Positions 14,733 to 23,219 of a stretch of DNA of 64,000 bases are shown here, piece by piece. The number at the start of each line of letters is the position of its first letter. Position 1 is the stretch's first letter. The notes beneath the pieces are model-generated. The model did not search any database. It saw only the letters and a program-made list of their open reading frames with translations, and was not told the DNA's origin. The position numbers were made by a program, and so were the translations under genes. Source of the stretch: Streptomyces leeuwenhoekii (GTDB taxonomy: Bacteria; Actinomycetota; Actinomycetes; Streptomycetales; Streptomycetaceae). The stretch is taken from contig NZ_LN831790.1 in assembly GCF_001013905.1 (NCBI RefSeq), forward strand, positions 5,594,001-5,658,000. The letters run 5' to 3'.

Positions 14733-17700
14733 ATGAGCAGAGGACCAGTCGGGCGCGGAGCGGCCCTCCTGTCGGCCGGACTGCTGGCCGGCCTGTTGCC
14801 GGTGACCCCGGCGGCGGCCCGGGAGGCACCCGCCGGCACGAGCGGCACCACCCCGTCCGCCGCGCACACCGTCACCCTGGTCACCGGTGACCGCGTCACC
14901 GTGACCGACCTCGGCGGCGGGAAGCGGACGGTCACGGTCGAGCGGCCCGAGGGAGCCACCGGGGCCGTCCGCACCCAGGAGGCCGGCGGCCGCCTCAGCG
15001 TCGTACCGGACGAGGCCCTGCCCTATCTGCGGGCCGGGACGCTGGACGAGCGGCTGTTCGACGTCGGCGCGCTGACGGAGCAGGGGCTCGCCGACTCCCG
15101 CACCGGCGAACTGCCGCTGATCGTGACGTACGACGAGGGCGCCCCGCTCCTCACCCCGCGCGGGGCCGAGCGGACGCGGGCGCTGCCCAGCGTGCGCGGG
15201 GCCGCCGTACGGGCGGACAAGGGGCGGGAGTTCTGGCGGGCTTTCACCCGGCAGGAGGGCATCGACGGGGTGTGGCTGGACGGGCGGGTCACCGCGCGGA
15301 TGGCCGAGAGCAACGCCCAGATCGGCACCCCGCGGGCGTGGGAGGCCGGGCTGACCGGCAAGGGTGTCACCGTGGCCGTGCTGGACACCGGCGTCGACGC
15401 GGACCACCCCGACCTGGCCGGGCGCGTGGCCGAGTCCCGCAGCTTCATCGAGGGCGAGCAGGTCGCCGACCGCAACGGCCACGGTACGCACGTCGCCTCC
15501 ACCGTCGGCGGCAGCGGCGCCGCCTCCGGCGGCGCGGAGCGGGGGGTCGCGCCCGGCGCGCGGCTCGCCGTGGGCAAGGTCCTCAGCGACCAGGGCTCGG
15601 GCAGCGAGTCGCAGATCATCGCCGGCATGGAGTGGGCCGCGCGGGAGGTGAAGGCCGACGTCGTCTCGATGAGCCTGGGCTCGCCCGAGGCGAGCGACGG
15701 CACCGACCCGATGGCACAGGCCGTCAACACGCTCTCCCGCGAGACGGGCGCGCTCTTCGTCGTCGCCGCCGGGAACACCGGCACGCCCTCCTCCATCGGC
15801 TCGCCCGGCGCCGCCGACGCCGCCCTGACCGTGGGGGCGGTCGACTCCGCCGACGAGGCCGCCTACTTCACCAGTGCCGGGCCCCGCTCCGGCGACAACG
15901 CGCTCAAGCCCGACCTGTCGGCGCCCGGCGTCGGCATCCTCGCCGCCCGTTCCGGGCTCAGCGAGGGCAGCGGCGACTACACGGCCATGAGCGGTACGTC
16001 GATGGCGACGCCGCATGTCGCCGGGGTGGCCGCCCTGCTCGCCGAGCGGCATCCCGACTGGACCGGCGCGCAGCTGAAGGACGCGCTGATGTCCACGTCG
16101 AAGCCGCTCGCCGCCTCCGCCTACACCCTCGGCGCCGGCCGGGTCAGCGTCCCCGACGCGATCGGGGCGGACGTCACCGCCACCGGCAGCGCCGACTTCG
16201 GCTTCTTCTCCTGGCCCTACGAGGCGAACGAGCCCGTCGCCCGGACGGTGACCTACACCAACCACTCCGGCCGGGACGTGGAGGTGAGCCTGGCGGTGCG
16301 GGGCGCCCCGGAGGGGGTCGTCACGCTCGCCGACACCACCCTCACCGTGCCCGCGCACGGCACCGCCGCGACGACGGTGACCGGGGACGGCACCGGGGCT
16401 CCGGTGGGCGACACCAGCGGGCGGATCGTCGCCTCCGTGGGCGGCACGCCCGTCGCGCACACCGCCTTCGGGCTGGTGAAGGAGGAGGAGCGGTACACGC
16501 TCACCGTCCACGTCAAGGACCGCGACGGCGCGGCCACCGCCGCCGACCTCACCGTGCAGAAGCTCGCCGCGGGCGCCGACCCCGTCCCCGCCCGCGTCGG
16601 CGGCTCGGGCACCCTGAGGCTGCGCCTGACGCCGGGCACCTACAGCCTGGCCTCGTTCCTCGACGTGCGCGGCAGCCACGGCGCGGACTCCCTCGGCCTG
16701 GGCTTCCTCGCCGCGCCGGAGGTCGTCCTGGACCGCGACCGGGAGGTGACCCTGGACGGCCGCGCGCTGCGCGAGATCGAGGCCGAGCCCGGCCGCCGCA
16801 CCGAGACCCGGCAACTGCTGATGGAGTACGACCGGACGGCGAACGGCTCCGATCTGTTCGAGGCGGTGCAGGTGCCGCTGACGTACGACAGCGTCTTCGC
16901 CGCGCCGACCGGCAAGGTCACCGAGGGCACTTTCGAGTACCGGACCGTGTGGCGGCTGGGCAAGCCGCTGCTGGAGGTCAAGGGCGTCGGTGAGGCGACC
17001 GTCCAGGCGGGCGGCACGCTGGCCGAGGGCCGCACCCGGCTCCCGCTGGTCGACGCCGGGGACGGGCCGATCACCGGTGCGCGGGGCAAGGCGGTCCTCG
17101 CCCGGCTCACCGACGGCACCGACCCGGCCTCCCTCGCCCGGGCCGCCCAGGACGCGGGCGCCGAGGCGCTGTTCGTGACGGACGACGCGCCCGGCCGGCT
17201 GATGGCGTGGTGGGGCACGGACGACAACGCCGACCGGCCGCTGACCATCGCGACCGTGAACGCCGCCGACGCGGCCCGGCTGCGCGAGGCCGGCCGGGTC
17301 GACATGACCGGCACGCGCAACACCCCGTACGTGTACGACCTGTCCGAGGGGCACCCCGGCGCGATCCCCGACCGGGACCTGACCTACCGCCCGGGCAAGC
17401 GCCATCTCGCCGTCCTGCACACGAAGTACCACGCGGCCGGACCGGCCGCCGGCGGCGAGTTCCGGTACTCGATCACCGACACCTTCCCCCTCGCCATCGG
17501 CTTCAAGGAGCGCATCGACTTCCCCGCCGAGCGCACCGAGTACGTCTCCACCGGCACCGGTCAGGGGTGGCACGAGTCCGTGGACGTGGCCGGCGGCGCG
17601 CTGGAGCAGCGCCGCGGGCTGGCGCGGTACGAGGGCGGGTCGCAGACGGAGCTGAACTGGTTCAGGCCCGTCTGGCACCCCTACCTCGGCACCGGGCTCG

Positions 17701-18350
17701 GCTGGGGGCAGCAGCGCTCGGGCGACGTCCTGCGGTTCAACGTGCCGGGCTGGGGCGACTCGGGGCCGGACCACACCGGCTTCGGCGACGTGTACAGCGA
17801 GGACAGCGGCATGTCCCAGACCACGGCCATCCACCGGGACGGCGAACTCGTCGGCAGGTCGGCCGACTCCACCGCCCACGTCTGGGACGCGCCGGCCGGC
17901 GAGCACACGTACCGGCTCGTCACCGACACCGCGCTCGACGCGGACCGCTGGGGCACCGGGACGACCGGCCACGCCGAGTGGACCTTCCGGTCGGCGGCCA
18001 CGCCCGAGGACCGCTGGACCCTGCTGCCGCTGATCAACCTCTCCTTCGACGTCGACACCGACCTCGCCGGCCGGGTGCCGGCCGGGCGCAGGCTCCCGGT
18101 CGGCGTCAGCGCGCAGTACGTGCAGGGCGCCCCGGACACCGGAAAGCTCGGCGGCGGCCGGCTGGAGGTGTCGTACGACGGCGGCGAGAGCTGGCGGCCA
18201 GTCGCGCTGAGCGGCGGCGCGGGCGCCTCCTGGCGGGGCACGCTGACCGTGCCGCGCGACGCGGACTCCGTCTCGCTGCGGGCCTCCGCCCGCGACGACC
18301 GGGGCGGCTCGGTGACGCAGGAGATCGTCCACGCGGTGGGCGTGCGGTAG
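14733..18350 (+). CDS. Large secreted S8 family serine peptidase (subtilisin-like)
   Basis: A 1205-residue exported protease. The Sec signal peptide runs from MSRGPVGRGAALLSAGLLAG to about Ala-28. A pro-region (28-195) precedes the catalytic domain, with Asp-218 in AVLDTGVDADHPDL, His-250 in RNGHGTHVAS and Ser-423 in SGTSMATPHVAG. The remaining ~740 residues are beta-rich domains (fibronectin- or jelly-roll-like) with no recognisable anchor, so the enzyme is probably released into the medium. The ATG at 14733 fits the signal peptide and has GAGAGG six bases upstream. It probably digests extracellular protein. It is monocistronic, ending at a strong hairpin. Confidence 0.92.
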   Translation: MSRGPVGRGAALLSAGLLAGLLPVTPAAAREAPAGTSGTTPSAAHTVTLVTGDRVTVTDLGGGKRTVTVERPEGATGAVRTQEAGGRLSVVPDEALPYLRAGTLDERLFDVGALTEQGLADSRTGELPLIVTYDEGAPLLTPRGAERTRALPSVRGAAVRADKGREFWRAFTRQEGIDGVWLDGRVTARMAESNAQIGTPRAWEAGLTGKGVTVAVLDTGVDADHPDLAGRVAESRSFIEGEQVADRNGHGTHVASTVGGSGAASGGAERGVAPGARLAVGKVLSDQGSGSESQIIAGMEWAAREVKADVVSMSLGSPEASDGTDPMAQAVNTLSRETGALFVVAAGNTGTPSSIGSPGAADAALTVGAVDSADEAAYFTSAGPRSGDNALKPDLSAPGVGILAARSGLSEGSGDYTAMSGTSMATPHVAGVAALLAERHPDWTGAQLKDALMSTSKPLAASAYTLGAGRVSVPDAIGADVTATGSADFGFFSWPYEANEPVARTVTYTNHSGRDVEVSLAVRGAPEGVVTLADTTLTVPAHGTAATTVTGDGTGAPVGDTSGRIVASVGGTPVAHTAFGLVKEEERYTLTVHVKDRDGAATAADLTVQKLAAGADPVPARVGGSGTLRLRLTPGTYSLASFLDVRGSHGADSLGLGFLAAPEVVLDRDREVTLDGRALREIEAEPGRRTETRQLLMEYDRTANGSDLFEAVQVPLTYDSVFAAPTGKVTEGTFEYRTVWRLGKPLLEVKGVGEATVQAGGTLAEGRTRLPLVDAGDGPITGARGKAVLARLTDGTDPASLARAAQDAGAEALFVTDDAPGRLMAWWGTDDNADRPLTIATVNAADAARLREAGRVDMTGTRNTPYVYDLSEGHPGAIPDRDLTYRPGKRHLAVLHTKYHAAGPAAGGEFRYSITDTFPLAIGFKERIDFPAERTEYVSTGTGQGWHESVDVAGGALEQRRGLARYEGGSQTELNWFRPVWHPYLGTGLGWGQQRSGDVLRFNVPGWGDSGPDHTGFGDVYSEDSGMSQTTAIHRDGELVGRSADSTAHVWDAPAGEHTYRLVTDTALDADRWGTGTTGHAEWTFRSAATPEDRWTLLPLINLSFDVDTDLAGRVPAGRRLPVGVSAQYVQGAPDTGKLGGGRLEVSYDGGESWRPVALSGGAGASWRGTLTVPRDADSVSLRASARDDRGGSVTQEIVHAVGVR

Positions 18351-18370
18351 GCACCCCGCGGACACGCGGA

Positions 18371-18405
18371 CGGCGCCGCCTCCCTGGGACGGGGAGGCGG
18401 CGCCG
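18371..18405 (+). terminator. Strong hairpin terminator after the subtilisin gene
   Basis: A 14-bp perfect stem (CGGCGCCGCCTCCC / GGGAGGCGGCGCCG) with a 7-base loop, 20 bases past the stop. It lacks a T-run, as is usual in Streptomyces. Confidence 0.75.
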
Positions 18406-18603
18406 CCGCTCGCGCGGAGCGGGACGTCAGATCAGCCGGCCGACGAGCTGGACGAGGCCGGCGAGGCCGTCGGTGAGAACGTCCGTGATCGTGCTACTCC
18501 TCGCGGTGGTGCTGTGACATGGGGGACTCGCGCGTCGACCGCGGTCCGCGGCCCGTCGCTCGCGCACCGTAAGTCTCCTGCCTCGCACCCGTCACATGCA
18601 CCC

Positions 18604-19971
18604 TCACGAGCGACGATCACCTGTTCCAGGGAACAAGTGATCGCCTGTTCGGACCACACCCAGCTCGGCCAGATCCCCGGGCGCCGGCCGGAGCTGGTCC
18701 GCGGTCGCCGCCACCTCCTGCGGCGGGCGCTTGAGGATCGCCGCCGCCAGCTCGGGTGCGATGACGGAGAAGTAACTGTCCGGCGTGGCCCAGGTGTTGC
18801 CGGGCGCCGCCAGCGCGAGCGCGCCGCCCGACCCGCCCTCGCCGATCACCAGCGTGGTGACCGGCGTACGGGCGGAGGCCACCGCGGCGAACAGATCGGC
18901 GATGGCCGGGCCCACCCCCTGCCGCTCCGCCTCCGCGTCGTTGGCCGCGCCCGGGGTGTCCACCAGCGTCAGCACCGGGATGCCGAGCCGGTCCGCGAGA
19001 CGGATCAGCCGGGCGGCCGTGCGGTACCCGGCGGGCCGGGTCGCCGTCCCGGTCTGCGCGGCGTAGGCGATGGTCCGCCCGCCGCGGGTGCCGAAGCCGC
19101 ACAGCATCCCCTCCGGGTCGGCGCCCCCGCAGCGGTCGCCGCTCACCGCGACCCGCTCGGTGAAGTAGGCGTCCAGATAGGCGCGGGCCCGGGGGCGTTC
19201 GGGGGCCCGGGCCCGCCGCACCGCCTCCCAGCCCCCGGCGGGGGCGACGGGCGCGCCCAGCGCCTCGGGCACGGGCGCCGGGACGCTCGACGCGGCCGTC
19301 AGCAGCCGCAGCCACCGGGCCAGCGTCCCGCGCAGCTCCTCGGGCCGTACGACGGCGTCCGCCGAACCCGCCGCCACCTGGGCCTCGGCCGTGTACGCCG
19401 CCGGGTCGGCGTCCGGCGGCCGGACCCGGGACCCGGCGAAGCCGACCTGGGCGCCCGGCAGCGCGAGCACCACGTCGGCGCCCGCGCCGAGGGTGGCCCA
19501 GCCGCCGCCGGTCGTCGGGTCGCGCACCACCGCGACCTGGGGCAGCCCGGCCTCCCGGGTGAGCATCGACTGCCGGGCCACCCGCTGGAGCTGGGTCAGG
19601 GCCGGCATGCCCTCCTGCATCCGGCTGCCGCCGGTCGCCACCAGCGGCACGACCGGCAGGCGGTGGGTGCGGGCGTAGGTGTACGCGGCCTGGAGCCGGT
19701 CGCCGGTGCGCTGCCCCAGGGAGCCGCCGAGGAAGCCGAACTCGAACGCCATCAGCACCGCCCGGGTGCCTCCCGGGCCGCCGACGGTCCCGGTGCCGCA
19801 GACCACCGACTCCCGCTCGCCGGTCCGGGCGGCGGCCCGGGCCCGGGCGGTGCCGTACCCCGGCCAGCCCAGCGGCCCGTCGGGCCCGTCCTCCCGCTCG
19901 GGGTACGGCAGTTCGGCGAAGTCGTCGGCGACCAGGGCGAGGACCTGGCGGGCGGAGAGCCGCTCAGCCAC
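18604..19971 (-). CDS. Acyl-CoA carboxyltransferase (fused AccD/AccA-type) next to matB
   Basis: A 455-residue crotonase-fold carboxyltransferase with two halves. The N-terminal beta-like half has VLMAFEFGFLGGSLGQRTGDRL and PLVATGGSRMQEGMPALTQL. The C-terminal alpha-like half has GFGTRGGRTIAYAAQTGT, RLADRLGIPVLTLVDTPGAAN and VTTLVIGEGGSGGALALAAP. It should transfer carboxyl from biotin to an acyl-CoA. The acetyl-CoA-type GGSRMQEG and GEGGSGGA motifs favour acetyl-CoA as substrate. It overlaps matB by eight bases, linking it to malonyl-CoA supply or turnover. No biotin carboxylase is nearby, so it would have to borrow one. Confidence 0.82.
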   Translation of the reverse strand: MAERLSARQVLALVADDFAELPYPEREDGPDGPLGWPGYGTARARAAARTGERESVVCGTGTVGGPGGTRAVLMAFEFGFLGGSLGQRTGDRLQAAYTYARTHRLPVVPLVATGGSRMQEGMPALTQLQRVARQSMLTREAGLPQVAVVRDPTTGGGWATLGAGADVVLALPGAQVGFAGSRVRPPDADPAAYTAEAQVAAGSADAVVRPEELRGTLARWLRLLTAASSVPAPVPEALGAPVAPAGGWEAVRRARAPERPRARAYLDAYFTERVAVSGDRCGGADPEGMLCGFGTRGGRTIAYAAQTGTATRPAGYRTAARLIRLADRLGIPVLTLVDTPGAANDAEAERQGVGPAIADLFAAVASARTPVTTLVIGEGGSGGALALAAPGNTWATPDSYFSVIAPELAAAILKRPPQEVAATADQLRPAPGDLAELGVVRTGDHLFPGTGDRRS

Positions 19972-21409
19972 GGCCCAGTTCCCGCTTCATGACCTTCCCC
20001 ATGTCGTTGCGGGGCAGCACGTCGAGGTGGCGGACGACCCGCGGGCGCTTGTGCGGGGCCAGCCGGCGGGCCACATGGCCGGCCAGCTCCTCCAGCCCGG
20101 GCGGACGGGCCGGGTCGGCGGGCACCACCCACGCCACGATCCGCTCGCCGAGATCGGCGTCCGGCTCCCCGGTGACGGCGGCCTCCCGCACCCCCGGGTG
20201 CTCGAGCAGCGCGTTCTCGATCTCACCGGCCCCGATCTTGTACCCGCCGCTCTTGATCAGGTCGGTGGCCTTGCGCCCGACGATGCGGACATAGCCGTCC
20301 GGGTCGCGCACCGCCATGTCGCCGGTGCGGAAGAAGCCGTCGGCCGTGAAGGCGGCGGCGGTGGCGTCGGGCCGGTTCAGATACGCGGTGAACAGGTTCG
20401 GGCCGCGCACCTGGATCTCCCCGACGGTCTCCCCGTCGTACGCCGTCACCTCCGTCCCGTCCTCCTCCACCAGCCGCAGCTCGACACCCGGCAGCGGCAC
20501 GCCGACGGTCCCGGCGCGCGGCTCCCCGTCCGCCCGGACGCTGGTGTTCATCAGCGTCTCCGTCATGCCGTACCGCTCGATCACCCGCCGCCCCGTCGCC
20601 GCGGCGATCCGCTCGTGGTCGTGCACGGGCAGCGCGGCCGACCCGGACACCAGCAGCCGCGCCCGGCCGAGCGCCTTGGCCAGCTCCGGGTCGCCGGGCA
20701 GCGCCTCCGCGATCCGGTGGTACATCGTCGGCACCCCGAACAGCATGGTCGCCCCCTCGTTCAGCTCCCGGGCCACGCCCTCGGGGGAGAACCGGCCCAG
20801 ATGCCGCAGCGACCCGCCGCGCCGCAGCGGCCCGAGCACGCCGAGCACCAGCCCGTGCACATGGAACAGCGGGAGCCCGTGCACCAGCACGTCGTCCCCG
20901 GTCCACCGCCAGGCGTCGGCGAGCGCGTCCAGGGTGGTGGCGAGGGCCCGGCGGGGCAGGACCGCGCCCTTGGGCGGCCCGGTGGTGCCGGAGGTGTAGA
21001 CGATCAGGGCCGGGTCCTCGTCCCCGGCCCGCTCCTCGGGCACCGGCCCGGCGGCGCGCACGTCGACGTCGGCCCGGTCCAGGTCCCCCACGGCCGCGGG
21101 GAGTTCGTCACCGGGAGCGGCCAGCAGCAGGGAGGGCGCGCTGTCCGACAGGATGTGCCGCAGCTCCTTCTCGCCCGACCTGGGGTTGAGCGGCACGGCG
21201 GCCACCCCGGCGAGCAGCGTCCCCACGACGGCGACGGCGGTCTCCAGGGCGGGGGTGGCCCAGACGGCGACCCGGTCCGCGCCCCGGACCCGCGCGGCCA
21301 CGGCACCGGCCGCGGCGGCGAGTTCGGCATAGGTCAGGGAGCGTGCGCCGAACCGGAGGGCGGGGCGGCCGGCCGGGTGCTCGGTCAGGGCCGGGAAGAG
21401 AGGGGACAC
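19964..21409 (-). CDS. matB: Malonyl-CoA synthetase / acyl-CoA synthetase (MatB type)
   Basis: A 481-residue ANL-family enzyme. The phosphate loop is YTSGTTGPPKGAVLPRRAL, the aromatic/adenine motif IERYGMTETLMNTS, then GFFRTGDMAVRDPDGYVRIVGRKATDLIKSGGYKIGAGEIE and catalytic Lys in RNDMGKVMKRELG. The short length and the motif RYGMTETLMNTS are characteristic of Streptomyces MatB, which makes malonyl-CoA and methylmalonyl-CoA from the free acids. It leads the operon with the carboxyltransferase and is divergent from a GntR regulator. Two AGTGG-N5-CCACT boxes in the shared promoter region suggest direct control. Confidence 0.88.
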   Translation of the reverse strand: MSPLFPALTEHPAGRPALRFGARSLTYAELAAAAGAVAARVRGADRVAVWATPALETAVAVVGTLLAGVAAVPLNPRSGEKELRHILSDSAPSLLLAAPGDELPAAVGDLDRADVDVRAAGPVPEERAGDEDPALIVYTSGTTGPPKGAVLPRRALATTLDALADAWRWTGDDVLVHGLPLFHVHGLVLGVLGPLRRGGSLRHLGRFSPEGVARELNEGATMLFGVPTMYHRIAEALPGDPELAKALGRARLLVSGSAALPVHDHERIAAATGRRVIERYGMTETLMNTSVRADGEPRAGTVGVPLPGVELRLVEEDGTEVTAYDGETVGEIQVRGPNLFTAYLNRPDATAAAFTADGFFRTGDMAVRDPDGYVRIVGRKATDLIKSGGYKIGAGEIENALLEHPGVREAAVTGEPDADLGERIVAWVVPADPARPPGLEELAGHVARRLAPHKRPRVVRHLDVLPRNDMGKVMKRELGRG

Positions 21410-21487
21410 GCGGAGTACTCCTTGGCTGTCGCTCGCGGGCGGGGTCGGCCGGGCGGATGGACGGACACGAGACTCGAAAACTGGTCG

Positions 21488-21502
21488 AGTGGCTGAACCA
21501 CT
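21488..21502. promoter_or_regulatory. Putative GntR operator 1 (matB side)
   Basis: AGTGGCTGAACCACT is a perfect 5-bp inverted repeat with a 5-base spacer. It is nearly identical to the second box 78 bp away and lies in the matB/GntR divergent region. Confidence 0.65.
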
Positions 21503-21565
21503 GCAAGGTCACTCGGTTGCTCAGCGTGGGCGTGCCCGGGAGCGGAGTCAAGGGGGCGTCGCCGA

Positions 21566-21580
21566 AGTGGCCGAGCCACT
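21566..21580. promoter_or_regulatory. Putative GntR operator 2 (regulator side)
   Basis: AGTGGCCGAGCCACT differs from box 1 by only two spacer bases (consensus AGTGGCYGARCCACT). It lies 56 bases before the GTG start of the GntR gene, consistent with autoregulation. Confidence 0.65.
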
Positions 21581-21635
21581 CAACCACCCGATGCCCCGGT
21601 GTTACGCTCCCGGCCAGAGGACGAGAGGGGGACCG

Positions 21636-22340
21636 GTGACCGACGCCCTGCGCCCCATGACCAGGCAGCGCCTGTACGAGCAGGTGATCGAGCGGCTGCG
21701 GCAGTACGCCGCCGAGGGCGGTCTGCGCGCCGGCGACCGGCTCCCCGCCGAACGGGAACTGGCCCAGCGGCTCGGTGTGAGCCGGGCCTCGGTGAAGCAG
21801 GCCCTCGTGGTCCTGGAGGTGCAGGGCCTGGTGGAGGCGCGGCACGGCGGCGGCACCTACCTCGTCCGGGACAGCCTCGACGCCGAACCGGTCGAGAAGA
21901 TGGTCGAACGCCGCCGGCGCCTCCCGGAGGTCCTGGAGGCCCGCGAGGCGCTGGAGACCAAACTCGCCGAACTGGCCGCCGAGCGCCGCACGGAGGACGA
22001 CCTCGACGCGATGCGGTCCGCGCTCGCCCTGATGGCCGAGGAGATCGAGCGGGGCGGCTCCGGGACGGAGGGCGACCGCCTGTTCCACGCGGCGGTGACG
22101 GCGGCGGCGCACAGCGGCCTGCTGGCGGAGTTCATGCGCTCCCTCACCCACCAGATCGCCGAGAGCCGCACCGAGTCGCTGCGCCAGCCCGGCCGCCCCG
22201 CCCGCTCCCTGGCCCAGCACCGGGCCATCCTGGACGCCGTCGCCGCCCGGCAGCCCCGGCAGGCGGCCACCGCCATGCGCCGCCACGTCCGCACGGTCGC
22301 CAAGGTCCGCCTGCTGGACTGGGACCCGGACACCCCCTGA
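21636..22340 (+). CDS. FadR-subfamily GntR transcriptional regulator
   Basis: A 234-residue regulator. The N-terminal winged helix (RLYEQVIERLRQYAAEGGLR, AERELAQRLGVSRASVKQALVVLEVQGLVEARHGGGTYL) is followed by an all-helical FCD effector domain. Its ligand residues are plausibly Asp/His in EGDRLFHAAVTAAAHSGLLAEF and LAQHRAILDAV. The GTG at 21636 has GAGGGGGACC upstream. Position opposite matB and the two AGTGG-N5-CCACT boxes argue that it controls the malonyl-CoA module and itself, probably sensing a dicarboxylic acid or acyl-CoA (inference). Confidence 0.85.
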   Translation: MTDALRPMTRQRLYEQVIERLRQYAAEGGLRAGDRLPAERELAQRLGVSRASVKQALVVLEVQGLVEARHGGGTYLVRDSLDAEPVEKMVERRRRLPEVLEAREALETKLAELAAERRTEDDLDAMRSALALMAEEIERGGSGTEGDRLFHAAVTAAAHSGLLAEFMRSLTHQIAESRTESLRQPGRPARSLAQHRAILDAVAARQPRQAATAMRRHVRTVAKVRLLDWDPDTP

Positions 22341-22382
22341 CGGCCGCGAGGGCGCGCGCCCGCCCCGCGCCGTCGCGGCCGT
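22340..22382 (+). terminator. Hairpin terminator after the GntR gene
   Basis: ACGGCCGCGA and TCGCGGCCGT form a perfect 10-bp stem around a GC-rich 23-base loop, beginning at the stop codon. Confidence 0.55.
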
Positions 22383-22481
22383 ACGCGCCGGACGCCGCTC
22401 ACCGGCCAGGGGCCGCCCGCGCCGCACGCCGGCACCCCCTGCCTCACGGTCGCCGCCCCCTCGCCCTGTGCGGGGCGGCGG

Positions 22482-23087
22482 CTACCCCCGCACGGCGGTG
22501 CACTGGAGCAGCCCCCAGGTGAACTCCGCGACCACCTCGTGCCGTACGCCGTGCGCGTCGGGGGCGGTGAAGGCCAGCCCCCAGCGCGTGGGGGCCGTGC
22601 CCGGCAGCGGACGGGCGGGAGGGAAGGCCCGGGCCACCTCGTCGACCGTGCAGGACCAGGGCGTGAGGTCCTCCAGGGTGGCCGGCGCCGGCGCGGGGGC
22701 GCCCGGCGCACGCACCAGCCACTCGTTCCAGGCCGACCCGTCCCCGCCGGTGAGCACCTCGAACCGCAGGTCCGGCCAGAGCGGCAGCCGCCACCGCAGG
22801 GCCTCGCACTCCAGGTCGCCGATCCGCCGGGGCTCCGCGGACTCCGGAGCTCCGAGGGCCGAGCGGACCAGGGCGACCCCGGGCGGCGCGGCGGCCGGGC
22901 GGCCCCGCCGGGAGCGGACCATCGCCTGCCACCGCTTGTTCGCCTCCCGCATGTCCGCCGCCGAGGCGCCCAGTTCCCGCCGGGCCCGGTCGACCAGATC
23001 CGCGTTGAAGTCGGCCATGCGGCGCAGCAGCACGAGCTGGAAGTCGACCGGCGTGAAGGGCCCGGCGGGGCGTGGCGCGGAAGGCAT
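22482..23087 (-). CDS. Conserved hypothetical protein
   Basis: A 201-residue soluble protein (MPSAPRPAGPFTPVDFQLVL) with helical text MADFNADLVDRARRELGASAADMREANKRWQAM near the N-terminus. A beta-rich C-terminal part follows (LPLWPDLRFEVLTGG, GVRHEVVAEFTWGLLQCTAVRG). It has no signal peptide or membrane segment and I do not recognise the family. The start is uncertain: in-frame ATG codons at 23105 and 23114 are possible and none has a clear ribosome site. It is divergent from the IclR gene. Confidence 0.6.
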   Translation of the reverse strand: MPSAPRPAGPFTPVDFQLVLLRRMADFNADLVDRARRELGASAADMREANKRWQAMVRSRRGRPAAAPPGVALVRSALGAPESAEPRRIGDLECEALRWRLPLWPDLRFEVLTGGDGSAWNEWLVRAPGAPAPAPATLEDLTPWSCTVDEVARAFPPARPLPGTAPTRWGLAFTAPDAHGVRHEVVAEFTWGLLQCTAVRG

Positions 23088-23113
23088 GCGTCCATCGTCG
23101 CCCATCCCGGCCA

Positions 23114-23143
23114 TTGCCCGCGTCAGCCCTGTGTGTCTAGCCT
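23114..23143 (+). promoter_or_regulatory. Core promoter of iclR-lactonase operon
   Basis: TTGCCC (23114-23119), 18 bases, TAGCCT (23138-23143). The paired TTCGA boxes begin four bases after the -10, the same layout as at the other promoters of this set. Confidence 0.5.
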
Positions 23144-23146
23144 GTG

Positions 23147-23179
23147 TTCGTTATTCCGATCGCCTGTTGAAATCTCGAA
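23147..23179 (+). promoter_or_regulatory. Paired TTCGA-N4-TCGAA-type boxes, iclR promoter
   Basis: Box 1 is TTCGT-TATT-CCGAT (23147-23160). Box 2 is GTTGA-AATC-TCGAA (23166-23179). Their starts are exactly 19 bp apart and they cover the predicted transcription start, suggesting repression. Confidence 0.6.
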
Positions 23180-23219
23180 CGCAGGCCGCCTCAGACGCAG
23201 GAGAGGAGCGGGCCGGAAC

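Noticed and set aside
14571..18365. Very long open frame (over 1200 codons) on the minus strand opposite the subtilisin gene
   Set aside because: A shadow of high GC third positions. The plus strand has a signal peptide, an intact catalytic triad and a ribosome site, while the minus frame is Arg/Gly/Pro/Ala-rich without motifs.
18428..18500. Possible tiny amphipathic peptide (ITDVLTDGLAGLVQLVGRLI) on the minus strand after GAGGAG
   Set aside because: No ATG, GTG or TTG sits in the right place; only ATC follows the ribosome-like site, so I do not call it a gene.
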